A DNA stretch of 64,000 nucleotides. Origin: JAAZMI01 sp964603615. GTDB lineage: Bacteria > Bacillota > Dethiobacteria > DTU022 > UBA8154. Shown one piece after another: positions 58,481-64,000 of the stretch. The position numbers and the translations under genes were made by a program. How positions within the stretch are numbered: position 1 is the first letter of the stretch; each line of letters starts with the position of its first letter. The notes below the pieces were generated by a model, which was given only the letters and a program-made list of their open reading frames with translations, made no database searches and was not told the DNA's origin. The stretch lies in the NCBI GenBank assembly GCA_964603615.1, contig CAZRVU010000001.1:1-64000 (forward strand), read 5' to 3'.

Positions 58481-58603
58481 ATAGACTTAGTTGCAATCTA
58501 CTAATAAAATCAGGGCAGCGTTTTAAATATATTTTGTAAATATGTAATTGCTTAGTCTTTATAATCCTGAACGCTAGCGCAGGATTTAGCGAAGGATTCC
58601 TTG

Positions 58604-58630
58604 GCCGGGCTCACAATGAGCCCGGTTTTT
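58604..58630 (+). terminator. Terminator after ispH-S1
   Basis: CCGGGCTCA / TGAGCCCGG with a 3-base loop, followed by T5. A second hairpin, ATCCTG ... CAGGAT (58563-58585), lies just upstream. The rest of the 317-base gap to the YIEGIA gene has no supportable feature apart from an AGGAGG-like stretch before that gene. Confidence 0.85.
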
Positions 58631-58797
58631 ATATCTGCGCCCGCAAAGGTTTTACCAATTCTTTTTTTGCGGGGAATATTTTGGGTAAAGGGAGCTTATA
58701 TCCCCTCTGAATAACAATATCCATACGGGTTATTCTAGGGGGGTAAAAAGTCTTTTTAGGAGGGCTTTAAAATTAAAAAACAGGAGGACAAAAATAC

Positions 58798-59694
58798 GTG
58801 CCCGGTGCCCCTTTTGCACAGGCTATGTTTAATGGAGTGGCAATCGGTGTTTTAATCCGCTATTATGTTTTAAAAAGGGATTATCGCCAGTACCCCAGCT
58901 ATCCCCATGGGGTGCTCACCCACCTTTCCTTAGGTTTTATAGCCGCAGTAATCGGTTCTATTGCTATTCCGGCTTTGATGGAAAAAGAATTTACCGCGGT
59001 TACTTTCTTAGCTTTGGCTGCAACCCAATTCCGGGAAGTCCGGGACATGGAAAGGGTTATGTTAATAAATCTGGATCAAACCAGTTTGGTTTCCCGGGGG
59101 GTTGACTATATTGAGGGGATTGCCAGAATTTTTGAGGCACGCAATTATATTGTGATGTTTGCCTCACTTTTGGTTGGTGGGGCTACTTATTGGGGGAATA
59201 TATTTTATGGCTGGCTAGCTGGTTTTCTTGCTTTTTTACTTTCTAGAAAACTGATGGGGGGAAAAAGCATCGGGCAGATTGCCAGGGTACGCGAGGGCAA
59301 GGTACATTTTCAGGGAGCCAGTTTGTTCGTTGATCATATTCAGCTCATGAATCTGGGTACTGCCAGAGTCAAGGAAATATTTTTGCAAAGAGCACTGGGG
59401 GTAATTATTGAGCCCCTGGATGATAACGGACGGGCAACCTTGGCCAATAATGGGCAACGGCTGGCTATTGCCTATGATACGGCTGCACTGTTGGGCATTT
59501 ATAAGGATATAGATACCGGCGAATTCACGCCGGTTCTCCGCAGGGACTTGGATACGGGCAGGGTTGGTATGGTCATCATTCCCCAGGAAAAAGATATAGA
59601 GTTTTTGCTGGAGGCTGTGAAAAGAACCCCTGTCTTGGAAAGTGCCTATGTTACCCCTTTGCGCACTTTTGTTGGAAGGAAGGTCGCCGACTGA
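58798..59694 (+). CDS. YIEGIA domain membrane protein
   Basis: A 298-residue protein with about four hydrophobic segments in the first 160 residues and a soluble C-terminal half. It contains the name-giving motif in VDYIEGIARIFEARNYIVMF near residue 107, plus LAATQFREVRDMERVMLINLD before it. The family is found in spore-forming Firmicutes next to the gene for a small capping subunit, which is also here. The start is GTG; an AACAGGAGGAC stretch lies 8-16 bases upstream. The precise function is not known to me; association with spore formers suggests a sporulation role. Confidence 0.88.
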   Translation: MPGAPFAQAMFNGVAIGVLIRYYVLKRDYRQYPSYPHGVLTHLSLGFIAAVIGSIAIPALMEKEFTAVTFLALAATQFREVRDMERVMLINLDQTSLVSRGVDYIEGIARIFEARNYIVMFASLLVGGATYWGNIFYGWLAGFLAFLLSRKLMGGKSIGQIARVREGKVHFQGASLFVDHIQLMNLGTARVKEIFLQRALGVIIEPLDDNGRATLANNGQRLAIAYDTAALLGIYKDIDTGEFTPVLRRDLDTGRVGMVIIPQEKDIEFLLEAVKRTPVLESAYVTPLRTFVGRKVAD

Positions 59695-59734
59695 AGGGTT
59701 AGGGCCGTAACCGACAAAGGAAGGATAGAGTACA

Positions 59735-59929
59735 ATAGAAATTAATAAATATATACTGGCCATTGTGATGCAGGAACAAGTACGGGAAAAGGTGGGTGCG
59801 TATGGCGCCCCTGTTTTTTATGCTGAAAGCCAAGCAGAGCAGGATAAAATCGCCACTTATCTTGCCCGGATTACTTCCGGTGTTGTCCATGATCTGGAAA
59901 ACGGGATCTTTATTATTGTCCGTCATTAA
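59735..59929 (+). CDS. Small capping-complex subunit for the YIEGIA protein
   Basis: The frame encodes INKYILAIVMQEQVREKVGA then PVFYAESQAEQDKIATYLARITSGVVHDLENGIFIIVRH, about 63 residues, matching the small protein that accompanies YIEGIA genes. No ATG, GTG or TTG exists early enough to include the family-like INKYILAIV start. The best site, GGAAGG (59719-59724), points to ATA 59735 or ATT 59741. With only canonical codons the protein would begin at GTG 59765 and lose 8-10 residues. I annotate from 59735. Confidence 0.7.
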   Translation: MEINKYILAIVMQEQVREKVGAYGAPVFYAESQAEQDKIATYLARITSGVVHDLENGIFIIVRH

Positions 59930-60044
59930 ATTATTTTTTATACCCAATTTTTCATATGGTGGTTGTAGCAAGGTGAAATGATCATTAAATTAAGCTGGTA
60001 ACAGCGTTGCTGTCTTGACAGGACGCCCAGTAAAGAGGATAATG

Positions 60045-60069
60045 AGGAAGAAATAATTTCTTCCTTTTT
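60045..60069 (+). terminator. Terminator-like hairpin before der
   Basis: GGAAGAAAT-A-ATTTCTTCC is a perfect inverted repeat followed by a T5 run. It separates the YIEGIA pair from der. The remaining bases up to der have a TTGACA at 60085 but no matching -10. Confidence 0.65.
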
Positions 60070-60212
60070 ATATTAAAGGAATATTGACAGTTGTCTTATA
60101 AAATATTACTAGGTTGAAATATACAGGCTTGCGCCGGACAATAGGCAAAAGGTGTATCTTGACCCTATTTTCATCATGTTTGTTGCTGCACTGGCCGAGG
60201 GAGTGATGATCA

Positions 60213-61547
60213 TTGCCTGTACCGCTGATAGCTTTGGTTGGTCGGCCTAATGTGGGAAAGTCCACTCTTTTTAACCGCCTTGTTGGTAAAAGAAAGGCGA
60301 TCGAGGAAAAAATACCCGGGATCACCAGGGATCGCCTTTATGGTCGTTCTAATTGGCTAAACAGAGACTTTATCGTTGTCGATACCGGCGGCTTGACTTT
60401 TCCCACCGGGGGGAAATTGGAAGCACAGGTCCAAAAACAAGCCTTGCTTGCCCTGGAAGAAGCTACATTGGTTATTTTTTTAGTGGACGGGCGGGAGGGG
60501 CTAACGCCTTTAGATGAGGAAATTGCTGATTTGCTGCGTCGCCAAAAGAAGCCGGTAATCCTGACTGTGAATAAAATTGAAACAAAAGAGCAAAGCGTTG
60601 CTGATTTTTATGGGCTGGGTTTAGATGAGCCTTTGCCTATTTCGGCTGCACACGGATTAAATATTGGGGATCTTTTAGATAAAGCGCTTTCCTTTTTCCC
60701 GCCCGCCCGGGATCTGGAATTACCACCGGAAGAGGCAATTCGCATTGCCGTGGTGGGACGCCCCAATGTAGGGAAATCTTCTTTGATCAATGCTTTGCTC
60801 GGTGAAGAAAGGGTGATTGTCAGTCAAGAACCAGGGACAACCAGGGACGCGATCGATACTTTGGTAGAACATAATGGTAGTAAATACATATTTATTGATA
60901 CAGCCGGTATCCGGCGCAAAAGTAGAGTTAGTGAAAATATAGAGTATTATAGTGTTTTACGTTCATTAAAAGCCATAGATGATGCCCACCTTGCTCTTCT
61001 TTTGCTGGAGGCCCCAGAGGGTGTTACGGAACAAGATCAAAAAATTGCCGGCTATATTTTGGAAAGTGGCAAGGCTTTAATTATTGCCTTACATAAATGG
61101 GATTTGATTCAACAGCAGGGTCCGGCAGATCTTAGTCGGGAGATAATTCAAAATACCCGGGAAACGCTAAAATTTGTATCTTTTGCCCCGCTGATTTTTA
61201 CATCCGTTTATGCTCTGCGACAGATAAAAAAAATGTATGAACTTTTCCCCAGGGTGTATGCCAACTACAGCCGGCGTGTACCAACAGCCTTGCTCAACCA
61301 TCTTCTCCTCGAAGCCCAGGGTATGAATCCTATTCCCGCGGTAAAAGGAAAAAAAGGGCGTATCTATTATTGGACGCAATCTTCTGTTATGCCGCCTACT
61401 TTTGTTCTTTTTGTCAATAATGCTGCCTTAATACATTTTTCCTACCTACGTTATCTGGAAAACCGTTTACGCGAAGCCTTTGATTTTGAGGGAACTTCGT
61501 TGAGATTACTGCTAAGAGCCCGCCGCAGGAAAAAGGGGGAAAGGTAA
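60213..61547 (+). CDS. der: Ribosome-associated GTPase Der (EngA)
   Basis: Tandem GTPase needed for 50S subunit assembly. Two complete G domains: GRPNVGKSTLFNRLVG near residue 10 with DTGG and NKIE, and GRPNVGKSSLINALLGEERVIVSQEPGTTRD near residue 182 with DTAGIRR and HKWD. A C-terminal KH-like domain follows (PAVKGKKGRIYYWTQSSVMPPTFVLFVNN). The length of 444 residues is normal. The start is TTG with GAGGGAG 9 bases upstream and an in-frame stop just before it, so there is no longer alternative. plsY follows 2 bases after. Confidence 0.96.
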   Translation: MPVPLIALVGRPNVGKSTLFNRLVGKRKAIEEKIPGITRDRLYGRSNWLNRDFIVVDTGGLTFPTGGKLEAQVQKQALLALEEATLVIFLVDGREGLTPLDEEIADLLRRQKKPVILTVNKIETKEQSVADFYGLGLDEPLPISAAHGLNIGDLLDKALSFFPPARDLELPPEEAIRIAVVGRPNVGKSSLINALLGEERVIVSQEPGTTRDAIDTLVEHNGSKYIFIDTAGIRRKSRVSENIEYYSVLRSLKAIDDAHLALLLLEAPEGVTEQDQKIAGYILESGKALIIALHKWDLIQQQGPADLSREIIQNTRETLKFVSFAPLIFTSVYALRQIKKMYELFPRVYANYSRRVPTALLNHLLLEAQGMNPIPAVKGKKGRIYYWTQSSVMPPTFVLFVNNAALIHFSYLRYLENRLREAFDFEGTSLRLLLRARRRKKGER

Positions 61548-61549
61548 GA

Positions 61550-62137
61550 TTGGTATTGTTGATGATAGTTTTTGCTTATCTGCTGGGATCGGTTTCTTTT
61601 GGCTACATCATTGCTAAAAAAACAAAGGGGATTGACATCAGAAAAATTGGTAGTGGCAGTACAGGTGCGACTAACACCTCCAGAGTGCTAGGATTTAATT
61701 TTTTTGCCATAGTTTTAGCTCTAGATGCTTTGAAGGGACTCCTTGTGATTCTGATTGCTTCTTACCTGTTTACGGAAGACTGGGCCATATTGCTTAGTGG
61801 CGCAGCAGTAATCATCGGGCATAACTGGCCGGTTTTTTTTAATTTTCAGGGTGGAAGGGGTGCTGCTACAACACTGGGTGTTTTTCTGGGAATAACACCC
61901 CTGCCTACGCTGGTTGTCTTTGGTATCTTTATCTTGATCGTTCTGCTCACGCGTTATGTTTCTTTAGGTTCGATGCTGGGTGCCCTTGCCATACCTGTTG
62001 CGATTATCATTCTAGGTTATCCCTGGGAATACCTTGTTTTTGGTTTGGCGGTTTGTCTGCTGCTATTGTGGAGGCATAAACCAAATATCGAAAGGTTGTT
62101 AAAAGGGAAAGAACCCCGGTTGGGCGAAAAAACCTAA
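61550..62137 (+). CDS. plsY: Acyl-phosphate glycerol-3-phosphate acyltransferase PlsY
   Basis: Membrane acyltransferase for the first step of phospholipid synthesis. The conserved motifs are all there: LLGSVSFGYIIAKKTKGIDIRKIGSGSTGATNTSRVLG, IIGHNWPVFFNFQGGRGAATTLGVFLG and the C-terminal LLLWRHKPNIERLLKGKEPRLG. About five hydrophobic segments in 195 residues. The start is TTG 61550, with GGAAAGG upstream. It normally sits directly before gpsA; here a 227-bp repeat element separates them. Confidence 0.96.
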   Translation: MVLLMIVFAYLLGSVSFGYIIAKKTKGIDIRKIGSGSTGATNTSRVLGFNFFAIVLALDALKGLLVILIASYLFTEDWAILLSGAAVIIGHNWPVFFNFQGGRGAATTLGVFLGITPLPTLVVFGIFILIVLLTRYVSLGSMLGALAIPVAIIILGYPWEYLVFGLAVCLLLLWRHKPNIERLLKGKEPRLGEKT

Positions 62138-62159
62138 AAATGTGACAAATTTTATAATA

Positions 62160-62386
62160 TGATTCCACTGCAAAAATTACATTTTGCGGCATAAAACGAA
62201 ATTTGCTGGGGCGGGAGCTGTAAAAATCAGCCCATGAAGACGCCACAATTTTGAAGCAAAAATGGCAGGACGCCATTTTTAGGGCCTTTTGAAGAGGACG
62301 TTCAATTGGCCGGGCGAAAAATTGTCAGTCGAAGGGATGCTGATTCCAGCGAACGCCTTGCAAATAGGGTTTATGTAGTAGAATCA
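62160..62386 (+). repeat. 227-bp palindromic MITE-like element, copy B (between plsY and gpsA)
   Basis: Starts TGATTCCACTGCA and ends TAGAATCA as an imperfect inverted repeat of the start. About 94% identical by eye to copy A at 5491-5718, but in the opposite orientation. The internal AAAAATGGC-aggac-GCCATTTTT hairpin is kept. It lies in the 336-base gap between plsY and gpsA. The rest of the gap holds an AAAGGAGGTG with no start codon at normal distance. Confidence 0.87.
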
Positions 62387-62473
62387 TTATATCTTTTACT
62401 CAAATATTTGCACGAAAGGAGGTGGGGCGGCTTTTTCCCCTGAAAGTCCGGGAATCTCCGTCGCCTTGTTTTT

Positions 62474-63481
62474 ATGGATATTGGTCTGATTGGAGCAGGA
62501 AGTTGGGGAACAGCCCTGGCAATTCTATTAGGCCGGAAAGGTTTGCCGATCACCCTTTGGGTCAGGAGGGCTAGCTTACTGGAGGAGATTACTAGGACGC
62601 GCCTTAATAGTATTTACCTGCCAGATGTCTACATACCGGATAATATAGTTTTAACCAACGATTTGGAAAAAACTGTGCGCCGGAAAAATTTTATTATTAT
62701 GTCTGTTCCTTCGCATGCGCTGGCTGGTTTGGTGCACGAGATCAAGGATTTTCTCGATGAACGTGCTATTATTGTTAATACGGCCAAAGGGTTGGCTGAA
62801 GGCCCGGGTATGCGCCTTTCCCAGGTCATAGACAAGCTTGTTCCACGTAACCGGGTTGCCGTTCTCTCCGGGCCCAATCATGCGGAGGAAGTAAGCCGTT
62901 TGTTGCCTACAGCTTCGGTCGTGGCCTCTACAGAACAGGCAGTAGCGGAAAAAGTGCAGGATATTTTTATGGCTCCTACTTTCCGGGTTTATACCAATCC
63001 TGATATTGTCGGAGTAGAGCTGGGTGGAGCCTTAAAAAATATTATTGCTATTGGTGCGGGTGTCTGTGACGGGTTAGATTATGGAGATAATACCAAGGCG
63101 GCTTTGCTTACCAGGGGATTGGTGGAAATTACTCGCTTAGGCTTGGCCCTGGGGGCACAAAAGGGGACTTTTAGTGGCTTAACAGGAATGGGGGATCTTT
63201 TTGTGACCTGTACCAGCCGGTATAGTCGCAACCGTTATGTAGGGATGATGCTGGGTAAAAATCAATCTTTAAAAGAAATATCTTCTACCATGAAAATGGT
63301 TGCTGAGGGAATTAGAACGACCCGCATTGCCTATGAATTGTCCCAAAGTTATGATATAAAAATGCCTATTACCAAGGAAATATATGAATTATTATTTTTG
63401 GGAAAAGATTCCCGGGAAGCAGTCAAAAATTTAATGCAGCGGCAAAAAACACATGAGATCGAGGAGATTGCTTTCGATTAA
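62474..63481 (+). CDS. gpsA: Glycerol-3-phosphate dehydrogenase [NAD(P)+]
   Basis: Makes sn-glycerol-3-phosphate, the PlsY substrate, from dihydroxyacetone phosphate. The Rossmann motif GAGSWGTALAILLGRKG is at residues 7-23; SVPSHAL, GPNHAEEV and the catalytic Lys region GVELGGALKNIIAIGAGVCDGLDYGDNTKAALLTRGLVEI near residue 180 are intact, as is GLTGMGDLFVTCTSRYSRN. Length 335 residues. ATG 62474 is the only possible start, because an in-frame TGA lies 33 bases upstream, yet no ribosome-binding site is next to it. It precedes spoIVA, the usual order. Confidence 0.95.
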   Translation: MDIGLIGAGSWGTALAILLGRKGLPITLWVRRASLLEEITRTRLNSIYLPDVYIPDNIVLTNDLEKTVRRKNFIIMSVPSHALAGLVHEIKDFLDERAIIVNTAKGLAEGPGMRLSQVIDKLVPRNRVAVLSGPNHAEEVSRLLPTASVVASTEQAVAEKVQDIFMAPTFRVYTNPDIVGVELGGALKNIIAIGAGVCDGLDYGDNTKAALLTRGLVEITRLGLALGAQKGTFSGLTGMGDLFVTCTSRYSRNRYVGMMLGKNQSLKEISSTMKMVAEGIRTTRIAYELSQSYDIKMPITKEIYELLFLGKDSREAVKNLMQRQKTHEIEEIAFD

Positions 63482-63528
63482 GCCTGCAGTACCCCGCAAT
63501 GAAGAACAGATTTCTTTTTGCTCAGGAT

Positions 63529-63622
63529 GATAAACTGCATTAGTGAATGACAGTCTGGGATAAACTGCATTTGTGAATGATGGTCTGGGATGAACTATAT
63601 TTGTGCTTAATTAATAGTCTGG
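63529..63622 (+). repeat. Three tandem repeats of about 30 bp
   Basis: GATAAACTGCATTAGTGAATGA and a following -CAGTCTGG (63529), GATAAACTGCATTTGTGAATGA and a following -TGGTCTGG (63559), then a diverged third unit beginning GATGAACTATATTTGTG and ending AGTCTGG (63589-63622). The first two differ at 3 positions. They lie in the gap between gpsA and spoIVA. Confidence 0.7.
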
Positions 63623-63640
63623 TTTGATTAAAAACAAAAC

Positions 63641-63713
63641 GGCAAGGGGCTTTTCCCTGCCAAAATATAATTTACGGGATGCCTGTCTAAAAAAGAAGAC
63701 AGGTATTTCTTTG
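63641..63713 (+). terminator. Two hairpins, terminator-like, between gpsA and spoIVA
   Basis: First stem GGCAAGGG / CCCTGCC (63641-63661); second stem CCTGTCT / AGACAGG (63682-63703) followed by a T-rich stretch. The second is the better terminator candidate, ending the gpsA transcript ahead of the sporulation promoter. Confidence 0.55.
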
Positions 63714-63720
63714 TTTATTG

Positions 63721-63749
63721 TAATATTGTCTCTTTATCTTCATATAAAT
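63721..63749 (+). promoter_or_regulatory. Candidate sigma-E promoter of spoIVA
   Basis: TAATATT (63721-63727), 13 bases, CATATAAAT (63741-63749) resembles the sigma-E pattern (-35 with ATATT, -10 CATACAnT). It lies 59 bases before the spoIVA start. spoIVA is a known sigma-E target in Bacillus. Confidence 0.6.
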
Positions 63750-63807
63750 ATAACGTTAGTACCTTTCATTGAAGCAATATGCCTGGATAATAAGGAGGGG
63801 AGAAGGT

Positions 63808-64000
63808 GTGAAGTCCGATCTTTTTAAAGAAATAATCGAACGAACTGGAGGTGATATTTATTTAGGGGTTGTTGGCCCGGTCAGGACGGGAAAATCAACT
63901 TTTATACGAAAATTTATGGAAAAACTTGTTCTCCCCAATATTGACGACCCTTTACTTCTGGAGAGGACTAAAGATGAACTGCCCCAGGGCAGCGCCGGCA
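63808..64000 (+). CDS. spoIVA: Stage IV sporulation protein A (5' part, runs off the window)
   Basis: ATPase that polymerises on the forespore surface as the base of the spore coat. The visible 64 residues read VKSDLFKEIIERTGGDIYL then GVVGPVRTGKSTFIRKFMEK, with a complete Walker A motif (GPVRTGKST, near residue 22) and the DELPQGSAG segment, both matching SpoIVA closely. GTG at 63808 has AAGGAGGGG 7 bases upstream. The gene continues beyond base 64000, so the C-terminal part cannot be judged. Confidence 0.95.
   Translation, partial: MKSDLFKEIIERTGGDIYLGVVGPVRTGKSTFIRKFMEKLVLPNIDDPLLLERTKDELPQGSAG

Noticed and set aside
63624..63827. 67-codon forward frame upstream of spoIVA
   Set aside because: It spans terminator-like hairpins and the candidate sigma-E promoter, and runs into spoIVA in another frame.
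1..64000. CRISPR array, prophage, tRNA or rRNA genes
   Set aside because: No regularly spaced identical repeats with unique spacers, no phage structural or integrase genes (XerD is the housekeeping type), and no cloverleaf or rRNA sequence that I could recognise by eye.

Overview
The window reads as a chromosomal segment of an endospore-forming, anaerobic-type Clostridia (Firmicutes), probably Peptococcaceae-like. The evidence is the full spoIIIAA-AH set, spo0A, spoIVB, spoIIM, spoIIAA-AB-sigF, spoVAC-AD-AE, spmA/spmB, dacB/dacF, ytfJ, YIEGIA and spoIVA, together with an electron-bifurcating NfnAB-type pair and an OLE RNA with its partner oapA. Nearly every convincing gene is on the + strand, many overlap or are translationally coupled, and starts at TTG or GTG are frequent. 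I see no CRISPR, prophage, transposase, rRNA or tRNA.

Layout. 0-3.6 kb: pseudopilin-like gene, small membrane ORF, M24 aminopeptidase, efp, an acidic zinc-ribbon protein, terminator. 3.6-9.5 kb: spoIIIA operon, interrupted by a mobile-like repeat. 9.5-11.4 kb: asp23-amaP-DUF2273 with a strong promoter, then nusB. 11.5-26 kb: nfnA-nfnB, three tandem folD-type genes (only the first with an intact active site), xseA-xseB, ispA, OLE RNA with its own promoter, oapA, dxs, tlyA, nadK, recN. 26-45 kb: spoIVB, spo0A (sigma-H promoter plus 0A box), a steA/steB-like pair with two sugar-transferase-type genes and a DUF3866 gene, spoIIM, xerD, deoB, pyn, dacF, spoIIAA-AB-sigF (second sigma-H promoter), a dodecin gene with spoVAC-AD-AE behind a sigma-G-like promoter, and a tRNA-nucleotidyltransferase-like gene that has lost catalytic acids. 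45-54 kb: site-2 protease, trpS, scpAB, ytfI/ytfJ, dacB-spmA-spmB, rluB, phosphatase. 54-64 kb: two unrecognised genes, cmk, plsC, an ispH-S1 fusion, YIEGIA and its small partner, der, plsY, gpsA, and the start of spoIVA.

The most notable structures outside the genes are two families of dispersed palindromic elements. One is about 228 bp with TGATTC terminal inverted repeats: two full copies in opposite orientation and the tail of a third at base 1. The other is about 160-190 bp with nested inverted repeats and has two copies. All sit in intergenic gaps, several inside operons. Other points worth attention are the OLE RNA unit, the FolD triplet with two degenerate members, an 18-bp perfect hairpin between asp23 and amaP, a terminator whose 3' arm is the ribosome-binding site of the next gene, and genes whose best ribosome-binding site points to ATT, ATA or ATC rather than a canonical start.

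All motif, promoter and alignment statements were made by eye; no database search was run. Family names come from recognised motifs and gene order.
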